This document shows, in pieces, positions 1 to 6,757 of a stretch of 8,600 nucleotides of DNA (position 1 is its first letter; each line of letters starts with the position of its first letter). Below the pieces are notes generated by a model. That model had not been told where the DNA came from. It worked only from the letters and a program-made list of their open reading frames with translations, and did not search any database. This DNA is from JAHDCE01 sp051275765 (lineage in GTDB: Bacteria > Bacteroidota > Bacteroidia > Chitinophagales > Saprospiraceae): NCBI GenBank assembly GCA_051275765.1, contig JBNMOV010000196.1, positions 1-8,600 on the forward strand, written 5' to 3'. Made by a program: the position numbers and the translations under genes.

Positions 1-1
1 C

Positions 2-3000
2 ATAGAATTTTGTAATGATATCTGTGATGCCTTTTTCAATCATGCTTTCAATGAATGTACAGGAGAGTTTTCTGCACAAACTTTCCTATTCGCACCATGG
101 GTTCCTTACGAATGGTATGTAGATGGAAATTTAGTGGGAACTACTCCCGACTTGTTGATATATACACTCAGTCCTGGTACACACGAAGTCTGTGGAATGA
201 CTTATGACGAATGTCTGTTTTATAATTGTGAATGGTGTGTAACGGTAACTGTCCTAGACAACACAGATTGTAATGCTCCTTTTACATACAATCTAGATCC
301 TAATACGGGGGAATTTTTTGCTACATCTGCATCTCAGGATGAATGGTTTGTAGATGGTTTACAAGCAGGTGTAGGCTATATATTCACGACCATACTATCT
401 CCTGGCGTACATGACATCATCCATTTTGGAACTAGTGCATGTGGACAAGATTGTGAATATCTAGAAACAGTGACTGTCATTGGAAATAATCCTTGTACTG
501 ATCCATTCTCAACTGTCATCATTACTACTGGCGATACTCTAGATTGTAATAATCCTACTATTGGATTCGAAGCAGTCTCAAACCCTCCGCCTAGTTTCTT
601 TACAAATTACACCTATGAATGGGCTGGACCAGGTATCGTAGGTGGAAATACTTCAAGTTCTGGCACTACTATTCCTGGAACATTTGAAGTGATTGTTACT
701 GATGGTAATGGATGTACATCTATGGCAAGTATTCTCATTTATGAAAATTTCACGATTCCTAATATATCCATTAATGTACCTACTACTGTATTAACTAATA
801 ATGTCAATAACATAAATTTAGAAGTCATTGGCACAGGAAATTATACGTATAATTGGTGGCAGATGAATAATAATACCTCTACACTTAATGTAACAGAACC
901 TGGAGTTTATACTGTTTATGTTGGTAATTTAGATAATGGATGTGGCACACAGGCAAGCATTACTATTACAGAAGATCTCCCTTGTGATGATTTCTGTGAT
1001 GCTTATTATACTTACAATTTTAATGAATGTACTGGTGTTTTTGAAGGATATCCTATTCAAACTCTTCCTTTCATTCCCTACGAATGGTATGTAGATGGAA
1101 ATTTAATATATGATGATTCTGACGTCATCGATACCCTTAATCAAGGAACTCACGAAATCTGCCTAATGACCTATGACGAGTGTCTTACCTTCAATTGTGA
1201 ATGGTGCGAAACTGTTATTGTACTAGATGATTCTGATTGCAATGCTCCTTTCACATACAATCTAGATCCTAATACAGGAGAATTTCTTGCTACATCCGCA
1301 TCTTCAGAAGAATGGTTTGTAGATGGATTACAGGCAGGGCAAGGAAATATATTTACTACTACATTATCTCCTGGTGTACATAGCATTACTCATTTTGGTT
1401 CTAGTACTTGTGGACAAGATTGCGAATATATAGAAACAGTAACCGTCATTGGAAATGATCCTTGTACGAATAATCAATTAATGAGTTTCATTATTGCTAC
1501 TGATCAAACACTGACTTGTAATGTACAGACCATTGGATTTGAAGTCATCTCCAATCCTCCACCAAATTTCCCAACAGGTTATACTTATGAATGGTCTGGG
1601 CCAGGTGTGCTAGGATCGAATACGGCTTCTGCTGGCACTACTATTCCTGGAACATTTGAAGTCACTGTTACTAATAATTTAGGATGTAGCTCTACGGCAA
1701 TCATTGAGATAGAAGAGGATTATTCTACCCCAGACGTATCTATCTATGTACCCACTACAGTATTGCCACTTGGTACTAGCTTAAATTTAGAAGTCATAGG
1801 TACAGGGAATTATGCTTATGAATGGCAAGGAATGAATAATACCACCTCCACACTTAACGTAACAGAACCTGGAACCTATATCGTTTACATTATCAATCTC
1901 GACAATGGCTGTTGGACTCAGGAGGCCATTACCATTACACAAGATACTCCTTGCGATGATGTGATTGAATGTGATGCAATATTCACTTACAGCTACACTT
2001 ACGAATTCAATGGAGCATACAACCTGACCGTTTATCCTCTCGATAATTTCATGTATGGAGGCTATATCGAAATAAATGGTCTTGAACAAACAGCAGGACA
2101 AGCAAATTTCATCTTACAACCAGAAGCTACTTATTCGATTTGTTATTATACTTATGGAAATTTAGGTTGTGAATTCTGTGCAGGATGTCAAACTGTTATT
2201 ATTAATACGATACCATGTAGCAATCCTTTTTCAGCAAATATCACAGCTTCTAGTACGGTAGCTACCTGTATTAATCCTACAGTCAGCTTAGAAGTGTCTA
2301 CTGTTCCTAATCCAGCAAACCCTAGCGATTATACCTATGAATGGTCTGGTTCTGCAAGTGGTTTTACAGGATATTCAATCCCTGTTATTCCTACAGTTCC
2401 AGAAACATTTACAGTTACGATTACTGATTTATTAGGTTGTACTACGACTGCTAGTGTATTCATAGATACAGATTTCAATATCCCTAATGTATTCATCGAT
2501 GCAGCTACCACTGTATTGACGAATACTGTTACTAGCATAGATTTAGAAGTAATTGGAACAGGAAATTACACCTACAATTGGGGTCAGAATAATACTACTT
2601 CTACCCTTACAATAACAGAACCTGGAAGCTATCTTGTTTATGTAGCTGATGCCAATAGTGGCTGTGGTATAGATGTAGAGATCACAATAACAGAGGATCT
2701 TACAGGCGGTTGTGATTATGAATTAGGGGAATTGGAATTGAATTGCGATTTCTCAACTAATGATGTTTTATGTATGCCTTTATTAGCAAAAAACAATGTC
2801 CCGAATGGCATCATAGGCATGGATTTCTGTATGACTTATAACGCAGGCTTAATGATTCCAACAGGAAACGTGGAATTAGGAGCAGTCGTTCTCAATGGTA
2901 ATCCCAATGCGAGTTACGCTATCAATACTTCATTGGCTAGTATGGTTTGTGTGACGATATATTATACTTCTGATGCTCCTGTAGGAACTGATTTCGTAGG

Positions 3001-4540
3001 AAGTGGAGAAATTGCTTGTGTGGAATTTGCACCATTGAGCACATTCTTTGATGGACAAATAATCGGACAACCTATCAATACAGGTTTTGGTATGGATAAT
3101 CTAATCGAAAGTTACGAACTAAGTATCGTACAAGGATGTGCAGACGAAGGCACTGCAACCATGAATCAAAATGAAACTATCATGGAAGCTAATATCAGAT
3201 ATTGGGATGATTATGCATTGCCGTTAGCTTATGATGTTAATTATCCTTCTGCGAATCTTATTACTAATATTATAGGAACAGATGCGAATTGTACTCCTTT
3301 GGCGAATGCTCCAATAGTTACACCAGATTTATTAGGACATTTCCAATATGATATTAATAATGGAACGAGTATTAGTTTAGAAAGGGATATTAATAATGGA
3401 ACGCAAGTCATGCCTACGATTAATGGAATGGATTGTTATTATGCTCATTTGGTGACTACATTAGATCCTAGTTTTACGCCATCTCCTTATCAGATCATTG
3501 CGATGGATGTGAACATGAATGGTAGCGTAACAGCTGGTGATATTACACATATGCAAAACAGAATTACGCTCAATATTGGAGAATATCCACAGGTTTGGAA
3601 TGATAATATAGCGGATGCTTCTAAGGATTGGTTATTTGTAGATGATGCTACATTAACATCGTCTAATTATAGTGTAAGTAACAGTTATCCATTTGATGAT
3701 GGAACTGGTTTCAATCGTTTGAATGTACCACAACCTGATTTCTGTTATGAAATATCTATGGTTTCTAATGGCGTTTGTACGCAGCCAGATTCTACCAATT
3801 ATCATGCGATCCTTCTAGGAGATACGGATAAATCTTGGACGACAAACATCACGAATCTAAGACTAGGAGAAGATACGCAAGTAGTCTTGAATATAGATGA
3901 GGCAGTCATTATTGAGGAAGAATGTAGTTTGCTATTTCCTATCAGAGTAGAAGATATGGAAACGGTAAAGGCGATTGATTTCGTGATGGAATACAATACA
4001 CTCAAACTTGCCTTTGATGGTTATGTATATGGCGACAATATCAATACTAATGAAATGGGAATGGCATATAACCAAATAGAAAATAGTGATATTCTATTCA
4101 CTTCTTATTCCAAGACACAGCAAGGAATTGAGAATAATAATACGATATATTATTATGCAAAATTCAGTATATTAAATGAAGATGAAAATATTTTCTCTGC
4201 TGATATTTCCTTCAAGCAATCCTTTGTGGATGGACTGCCTTCTCCTAATACTGTAACTGGAACAGAAGCATCTTGTAGAATGAATATCAATGATGAGGTT
4301 TCATTTTCTATCTATCCAAATCCTTTTAATGGGAGATTTTCAATAAAACTAAAAGGCTATCCACAAGATACTGAATTCACTTTATTCTTCTACGATGTAG
4401 CAGGAAAATTGATTGATGCCAGAAGATTTACGGATACTTTTTATGATTATGAAAACCATAATTTAGCAAAGGGAGTTTATCTGTATGAATTGAAGGTTGG
4501 AAAGGAATTAGTGGAGGCAGGAAGATTGATTTCGCAGTAG
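2..4540 (+). CDS. Giant repeat adhesin-like T9SS cargo protein, 5' end outside window
   Basis: The frame is open from base 2 to a TAG stop at 4538-4540 (1512 residues visible). A GTG at 134 could be taken as a start, but the codons before it continue the repeat pattern, so the gene begins upstream. Residues 1 to about 903 are Ig/PKD-like modules rich in Cys, Asn and Thr, with EWYVDG, TYEW and GCDxC-type motifs. About 904-1055 resembles a cohesin-like beta domain. Around 1165-1197 a dockerin-like loop appears (DVNMNGSVTAGD, with Asp/Asn at calcium-ligand spacing). About 1295-1425 is a second cohesin-like stretch (VKAIDFVMEYN). The last 78 or so residues are a type A T9SS sorting domain (YPNPFNGRFSI, then DVAGKL and GVYLYEL). 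The family knowledge is that such proteins are exported through the outer membrane and anchored or released after C-terminal cleavage. A surface adhesion or scaffold role is inferred; no catalytic domain is seen. A strong terminator follows 19 bases after the stop. Confidence 0.9.
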   Translation: MEFCNDICDAFFNHAFNECTGEFSAQTFLFAPWVPYEWYVDGNLVGTTPDLLIYTLSPGTHEVCGMTYDECLFYNCEWCVTVTVLDNTDCNAPFTYNLDPNTGEFFATSASQDEWFVDGLQAGVGYIFTTILSPGVHDIIHFGTSACGQDCEYLETVTVIGNNPCTDPFSTVIITTGDTLDCNNPTIGFEAVSNPPPSFFTNYTYEWAGPGIVGGNTSSSGTTIPGTFEVIVTDGNGCTSMASILIYENFTIPNISINVPTTVLTNNVNNINLEVIGTGNYTYNWWQMNNNTSTLNVTEPGVYTVYVGNLDNGCGTQASITITEDLPCDDFCDAYYTYNFNECTGVFEGYPIQTLPFIPYEWYVDGNLIYDDSDVIDTLNQGTHEICLMTYDECLTFNCEWCETVIVLDDSDCNAPFTYNLDPNTGEFLATSASSEEWFVDGLQAGQGNIFTTTLSPGVHSITHFGSSTCGQDCEYIETVTVIGNDPCTNNQLMSFIIATDQTLTCNVQTIGFEVISNPPPNFPTGYTYEWSGPGVLGSNTASAGTTIPGTFEVTVTNNLGCSSTAIIEIEEDYSTPDVSIYVPTTVLPLGTSLNLEVIGTGNYAYEWQGMNNTTSTLNVTEPGTYIVYIINLDNGCWTQEAITITQDTPCDDVIECDAIFTYSYTYEFNGAYNLTVYPLDNFMYGGYIEINGLEQTAGQANFILQPEATYSICYYTYGNLGCEFCAGCQTVIINTIPCSNPFSANITASSTVATCINPTVSLEVSTVPNPANPSDYTYEWSGSASGFTGYSIPVIPTVPETFTVTITDLLGCTTTASVFIDTDFNIPNVFIDAATTVLTNTVTSIDLEVIGTGNYTYNWGQNNTTSTLTITEPGSYLVYVADANSGCGIDVEITITEDLTGGCDYELGELELNCDFSTNDVLCMPLLAKNNVPNGIIGMDFCMTYNAGLMIPTGNVELGAVVLNGNPNASYAINTSLASMVCVTIYYTSDAPVGTDFVGSGEIACVEFAPLSTFFDGQIIGQPINTGFGMDNLIESYELSIVQGCADEGTATMNQNETIMEANIRYWDDYALPLAYDVNYPSANLITNIIGTDANCTPLANAPIVTPDLLGHFQYDINNGTSISLERDINNGTQVMPTINGMDCYYAHLVTTLDPSFTPSPYQIIAMDVNMNGSVTAGDITHMQNRITLNIGEYPQVWNDNIADASKDWLFVDDATLTSSNYSVSNSYPFDDGTGFNRLNVPQPDFCYEISMVSNGVCTQPDSTNYHAILLGDTDKSWTTNITNLRLGEDTQVVLNIDEAVIIEEECSLLFPIRVEDMETVKAIDFVMEYNTLKLAFDGYVYGDNINTNEMGMAYNQIENSDILFTSYSKTQQGIENNNTIYYYAKFSILNEDENIFSADISFKQSFVDGLPSPNTVTGTEASCRMNINDEVSFSIYPNPFNGRFSIKLKGYPQDTEFTLFFYDVAGKLIDARRFTDTFYDYENHNLAKGVYLYELKVGKELVEAGRLISQ
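23..2700 (+). repeat. Nested tandem repeats inside the adhesin gene (A-B-C-D modules)
   Basis: Two long units follow each other at a 972-base offset: the TGT codon at 23 aligns with 995, and the Pro-Tyr-Glu-Trp codons at 104 align with 1076. A third unit starts near 1949. Each full unit of about 324 residues contains four modules. A has EWYVDGN and CEW. B starts CNAPFTYNLDPNTGEF and has EWFVDGLQ. C has YEWxGPG and TIPGTFEV. D has LEVIGTGNY and STLNVTEPG. A and B resemble each other (EWYVDG and EWFVDG lie 228 bases apart in unit 2), so a short duplication preceded the long one. The third unit has a diverged A, lacks B, and keeps C and D. Confidence 0.88.
3350..3403 (+). repeat. Short in-frame direct repeat in the adhesin gene
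   Basis: An 18-base sequence encoding Asp-Ile-Asn-Asn-Gly-Thr occurs identically at 3350-3367 and 3386-3403. The 36-base offset is exactly 12 codons. It lies between the first cohesin-like region and the dockerin-like loop. A recent replication-slippage duplication is the simplest explanation. Confidence 0.85.
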
Positions 4541-4558
4541 GTTTTCCTTTAGAATATG

Positions 4559-4597
4559 AATCCCGAATCCTCGTTGAGGGTTCGGGATTTTTTGTTT
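4559..4597 (+). terminator. Rho-independent terminator of the adhesin gene
   Basis: The left arm 4559-4572 pairs with 4576-4589 over 14 positions with one G-U pair, leaving a 3-base loop (4573-4575). The core AATCCCGAA pairs with TTCGGGATT. A T-rich run follows directly (4588-4599). It lies 19 bases after the adhesin stop codon and reads in the same direction. Confidence 0.9.
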
Positions 4598-4765
4598 TTA
4601 CTTGAATAGATATGATAGAAATGGTATTATACCATTATAATTGGACTTATGATTTCCCTTATAATATTGCTTGTTTCAAGGGAACACCACAATAGTTGTT
4701 TGCTCATAATTAGTACTTCTCAGTATCTTAATAAGGTCTTTTATCTAAGAACAATTTTAGATGAA
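4598..4765. other. Intergenic spacer between twin terminators, no supported gene
   Basis: These 168 bases lie between two similar terminator hairpins. The only ATG frame of note is 27 codons (4612-4695, +), with no ribosome binding site, no recognisable motif and no sign of codon selection. The stretch may be the remains of a deleted gene, which would explain why the second terminator has nothing to terminate. I see no other structure in it. Confidence 0.4.
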
Positions 4766-4802
4766 GAATCTCGAATCCTTTTTGAAGGTTCGGGATTCTT
4801 TT
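4766..4802 (+). terminator. Second, diverged copy of the terminator hairpin
   Basis: The arms 4766-4780 and 4785-4798 pair, with G-U pairs or a bulge near T4776, around a short T-rich loop; TTTT follows at 4799-4802. Sequence and layout closely match the hairpin at 4559-4597: both contain CGAATCC followed by GGTTCGGGATT. No recognisable gene ends just before it, so it may be a backup terminator or a leftover from a lost gene. The - strand lacks a T run, so it should act on the + strand only. Confidence 0.72.
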
Positions 4803-4829
4803 GTTAATGATTTATTATTGCTAAATTTA
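4800..4829 (+). promoter_or_regulatory. Candidate Bacteroidota-type promoter for glsA
   Basis: TTTG at 4800-4803 is followed after 18 bases by TAAATTTA at 4822-4829. The known Bacteroidota sigma-ABfr pattern is TTTG, about 17-23 bases, then TAnnTTTG; seven of the eight -7 positions or wildcards fit. Transcription would start roughly 20 bases before the glsA ATG. The -33 box overlaps the end of the upstream terminator. AT-rich DNA gives chance matches easily. Confidence 0.42.
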
Positions 4830-4855
4830 CCTACTTCTCAAAAAATTAAGTGGAA

Positions 4856-5782
4856 ATGAAAGACAACATCAGCTATCAGGAAATCATAGATGAAATTTAT
4901 GAGACTATTCATATGAGAAAAAATATTGGGAAAGTAGCTCAATATATTCCTGAATTAGCTAAAATAAATGCCAATAAATTTGGCGTATATCTATCAACAA
5001 TAGAAGGAGAAGGGTTTGGTATAGGCGACTATGAAACAAAATTTTCTATTCAAAGTATTTCGAAAGTATTGTCTTTGAGTTTGGCTTATAAAATGATAGG
5101 CGGCGAGATTTGGGAACGAGTGGGAGTAGAACCTTCAGGAGATTCATTCAATTCGCTAGTTCAACTAGAAAGAAATAATGGTATACCAAGAAATCCCTTA
5201 ATTAATGGCGGAGCAATAGTCATTTGTGATATGCTCATTAGCCATTTAAAAGACCCATTAAATGATTTTTTAGATTTCATTAGAGACATCTGTGGAAATG
5301 AAGAAATTAATTATTCTGAGGCAATTGCTACATCTGAAAAATCAGTAGGTTATAGAAATATTGCACTTTGTAATTTTATAAAATCTTTTGGGAATATTAA
5401 AAATGATCCTAATGTCGTACAGGATTTTTATTTCTCTATGTGTTCATTAGAAATGACTTGTAAAGAATTAACGAAAACATTTATGTTTTTAGCCAATGAT
5501 GCATTTCGAACGTCTAAAAATAAAAAAGTCCTCAATATAAATCAGGCAAAAAGAATGAATGCTATAATGCAAAGTTGTGGGTTTTATGATGAATCAGGCG
5601 AGTTTTCATTTAAAGTAGGATTGCCTGGAAAAAGTGGTGTAGGAGGAGGAATAGTCGCTATACATCCAGATAAATATTGCATCGCTGTCTGGAGTCCTAA
5701 ATTAAATCAAAAAGGAAATTCATATAGAGGAATGAAATTTTTGGAATTATTTACGACAAAGACAAATACTTCTATATTTTAA
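4856..5782 (+). CDS. glsA: Glutaminase (serine-dependent, beta-lactamase-like fold)
   Basis: The enzyme hydrolyses L-glutamine to L-glutamate and ammonia in the cytoplasm; there is no signal peptide. The ATG at 4856 gives 308 residues, the length of E. coli glutaminases; a GTG two codons earlier (4850) is less likely. From this ATG the sequence shows S67-I-S-K70 (catalytic Ser-x-x-Lys) in FSIQSISK, N117 in RNPLINGGA, E161, N168 in YRN, Y192 in FYFSMCS, Y244 in CGFYD, and V262 in KSGVGGG. These are the positions I recall as active-site residues in E. coli YbaS, with matching numbers, which also supports the start. AVWSPKLNQKGNS is the usual C-terminal signature. Unusual points are Ser-Met where the family normally has Arg-Gln before Cys-Ser (194-195), and Asn-Asp-Ala in place of Asn-Gly-Gly near 214-216. 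It appears monocistronic, with a promoter candidate just upstream. Roles in nitrogen supply or acid resistance are possible, but the sequence does not decide between them. Confidence 0.96.
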   Translation: MKDNISYQEIIDEIYETIHMRKNIGKVAQYIPELAKINANKFGVYLSTIEGEGFGIGDYETKFSIQSISKVLSLSLAYKMIGGEIWERVGVEPSGDSFNSLVQLERNNGIPRNPLINGGAIVICDMLISHLKDPLNDFLDFIRDICGNEEINYSEAIATSEKSVGYRNIALCNFIKSFGNIKNDPNVVQDFYFSMCSLEMTCKELTKTFMFLANDAFRTSKNKKVLNINQAKRMNAIMQSCGFYDESGEFSFKVGLPGKSGVGGGIVAIHPDKYCIAVWSPKLNQKGNSYRGMKFLELFTTKTNTSIF

Positions 5783-5800
5783 TAATTTTTTAAATTATTA
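5780..5800. terminator. Weak AT-only hairpin between glsA and the opposing remnant
   Basis: TAATAATTT (5780-5788) pairs with AAATTATTA (5792-5800) around a TTT loop. The left arm contains the glsA stop codon and the right arm contains the stop codon of the - strand remnant. With no G-C pairs it is weak. It could serve both directions, or be a chance palindrome in AT-rich DNA. Confidence 0.3.
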
Positions 5801-5941
5801 TTTAGTATCTCTTTCCATTATACTAATAGCATCTAGACAAAGAATAAAGTCTTCAAAACCAATATCATAATCTTTTACTATTTGCCTTATAGAATCAACA
5901 AACCCTACTGTAAGATATTCTCCATTTTTATACTCTTGAAT
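5798..5941 (-). pseudogene. C-terminal remnant of an unrecognised protein
   Basis: Reading the - strand, 47 codons run from 5941 to a TAA at 5798-5800. The product looks protein-like rather than random: it includes EYKNGEYLTVGFVDSIRQ, then DYDIGFEDFILCL, then a charged end (MERDTK). It has no start codon of its own apart from a Met seven residues from the end. Upstream in the same frame comes TAA (5942-5944), then open codons through MVEFYYI back to about 6065. An ATG at 5963-5965 would start this product if the TAA were a sense codon. It may be the end of the lipoprotein pseudogene at 6237-6620, separated by the inserted element, or the end of a different broken gene. I do not recognise the family. 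Confidence 0.5.
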
Positions 5942-6063
5942 TTAAATATAATAAAATTCAACCATTCTATACTGATAATTAATTGGTTTTCGGATTGTTA
6001 AAAATTCATAGCTTCTGAAAATCAAGCAATTGCTACTAATGTAGGTCTGTAAAGCGAATACCG

Positions 6064-6082
6064 CTAGTGGACTAACTCATAA
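6064..6082 (+). repeat. Left 19-bp inverted repeat of the palindromic element
   Basis: Perfect reverse complement of 6214-6232, with 131 bases between the arms. A 19-bp perfect match is very unlikely by chance in a window of this size. Confidence 0.85.
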
Positions 6083-6213
6083 ATTTCGATACGCCCAAGA
6101 TTTATACTTATTAGCTTCTGTGTCGTTCCAAAAATACTCATTACGCTAGGGCGTAACTCCGTTTTTTGTGCCTAACAAAAACTAATAATTACGGCAACTT
6201 AACATACCTTAAC

Positions 6214-6232
6214 TTATGAGTTAGTCCACTAG
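6214..6232 (-). repeat. Right 19-bp inverted repeat of the palindromic element
   Basis: Perfect reverse complement of 6064-6082. On the - strand the lipoprotein frame reads straight into this arm and stops soon after, at a TAA near 6190, adding a short tail encoded by the element. Confidence 0.85.
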
Positions 6233-6236
6233 GTAT

Positions 6237-6620
6237 AACATCAGTAATTATCAAGTCTCCAGTAACATAGGAAATAAGAGGTGTATCTTTTTTTAGTAAT
6301 TCATTTTTAAAAAGATTCTTCGCTTTTTCAGCATCTCTTTCTAATAAAGATAAAAAAGCATATCCTTTAATAATTGATTCTCCATTTTTAATAAAATCTA
6401 GTAATTCATCTTCTGTTGTATATTTAGCGAGTTTTATGCCCTCTCTATAACACCTTGATTTTTTAGCACCAATACCAATATATTCATCTTCCCAAAATCC
6501 ATCTTGATTTTCTAAAAATGAAATAATACATTCTGTGCTTTTACAATTAGGAAAAGTGCAGGAGGATATTAAGCAAAAAAATAAAATTTAAATAACAAAA
6601 ATAAATTTAAACCATTTCAC
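6237..6620 (-). pseudogene. Broken small lipoprotein gene (stop in signal peptide, lost 3' end)
   Basis: On the - strand a GTG at 6618-6620 begins KWFKFIFVI, then a TAA (6588-6590), then in the same frame ILFFCLISSC followed by TFPNCKSTECII. Read through the stop, this is a standard lipoprotein signal peptide: a basic start, a hydrophobic core and an Ile-Ser-Ser-Cys lipobox with Cys at codon 21. After it come about 107 protein-like residues, including ENQDGFWEDEYIGIG, IKNGESIIKGYAFLSLLERD and SYVTGDLIITDV. The frame then enters the inverted repeat of the palindromic element and ends there, so the native C terminus is missing. No alternative ATG restores an intact signal peptide. The intact protein would have sat on a membrane facing the periplasm or surface. 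I recognise no named family; the GYAFLSLLERD segment vaguely recalls HEAT-like helices in Bacteroidota hypothetical proteins. Confidence 0.66.
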
Positions 6621-6691
6621 ATTATTTAGTTTTAATTCATCTACAAAACAAAGTAATTAGGCACAATACCAAAAAATGCAAAGCTTATTTT

Positions 6692-6732
6692 TTAAAATAA
6701 AAAAGGGGAGATTCCTAAGAATCTCCCCTTTT
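6692..6732 (-). terminator. Rho-independent terminator of the type B T9SS repeat protein gene
   Basis: AAAAGGGGAGATT (6701-6713) pairs perfectly with 6720-6732 over 13 bp around a 6-base loop. On the - strand the stem is followed by a T-rich stretch (complement of 6692-6704). It lies 25 bases beyond the stop codon of the - strand gene ending at 6758. The + strand side also has TTTT, so weak two-way action is possible. Confidence 0.9.
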
Positions 6733-6757
6733 ACAGAGTAGCATATGGATTAGAATT

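Larger units (their letters stand above)
6058..6236. mobile_element. MITE-like palindromic element with 19-bp terminal inverted repeats
   Basis: CTAGTGGACTAACTCATAA at 6064-6082 is the exact reverse complement of 6214-6232. Outside this, ATACC at 6058-6062 matches GGTAT at 6232-6236 if two bases are bulged, giving an element of about 179 bases. The interior carries further paired segments: ACGCCC (6091-6096) with GGGCGT (6149-6154), TTACGC (6141-6146) with GCGTAA (6151-6156), TTATTAG (6108-6114) with CTAATAA (6182-6188), and a hairpin at 6161-6182. There is no transposase or usable coding frame. It abuts the point where the lipoprotein pseudogene loses its frame, as expected for an insertion. 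No clear target-site duplication is seen. It could instead be a structured RNA or a repetitive palindromic sequence. Confidence 0.6.

Noticed and set aside
134..136. GTG as the real start of the adhesin
   Set aside because: The frame is open before it, and its translation aligns with the second repeat unit, so the start is outside the window.
1171..4005. Several - strand open frames of 67-104 codons inside the adhesin gene
   Set aside because: They are antisense shadows of a well-supported long coding frame and show no domain or signal of their own.
4612..4695. 27-codon + strand frame starting with ATG between the two terminators
   Set aside because: Too short, no ribosome binding site, no recognisable motif or hydrophobic segment, and AT-rich DNA yields such frames often.
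4850..4852. GTG as the glsA start
   Set aside because: The ATG at 4856 gives the usual family length, and active-site numbering then matches characterised enzymes.
6064..6232. Integron attC site (GCCTAAC at 6170-6176 fits the RYYYAAC core)
   Set aside because: The terminal arms are perfectly symmetric, the arm sequence GTTAGTC does not fit GTTRRRY, and no integron cassette layout is seen.
5939..6594. Reassigned TAA codon in this organism
   Set aside because: glsA ends at TAA exactly at the expected C terminus, and the - strand coding text shows other damage, so gene decay is simpler.
6621..6691. Possible promoter of the broken lipoprotein on the - strand
   Set aside because: Only partial TTTG/TAnnTTTG-like matches with poor spacing; not separable from chance in AT-rich DNA.
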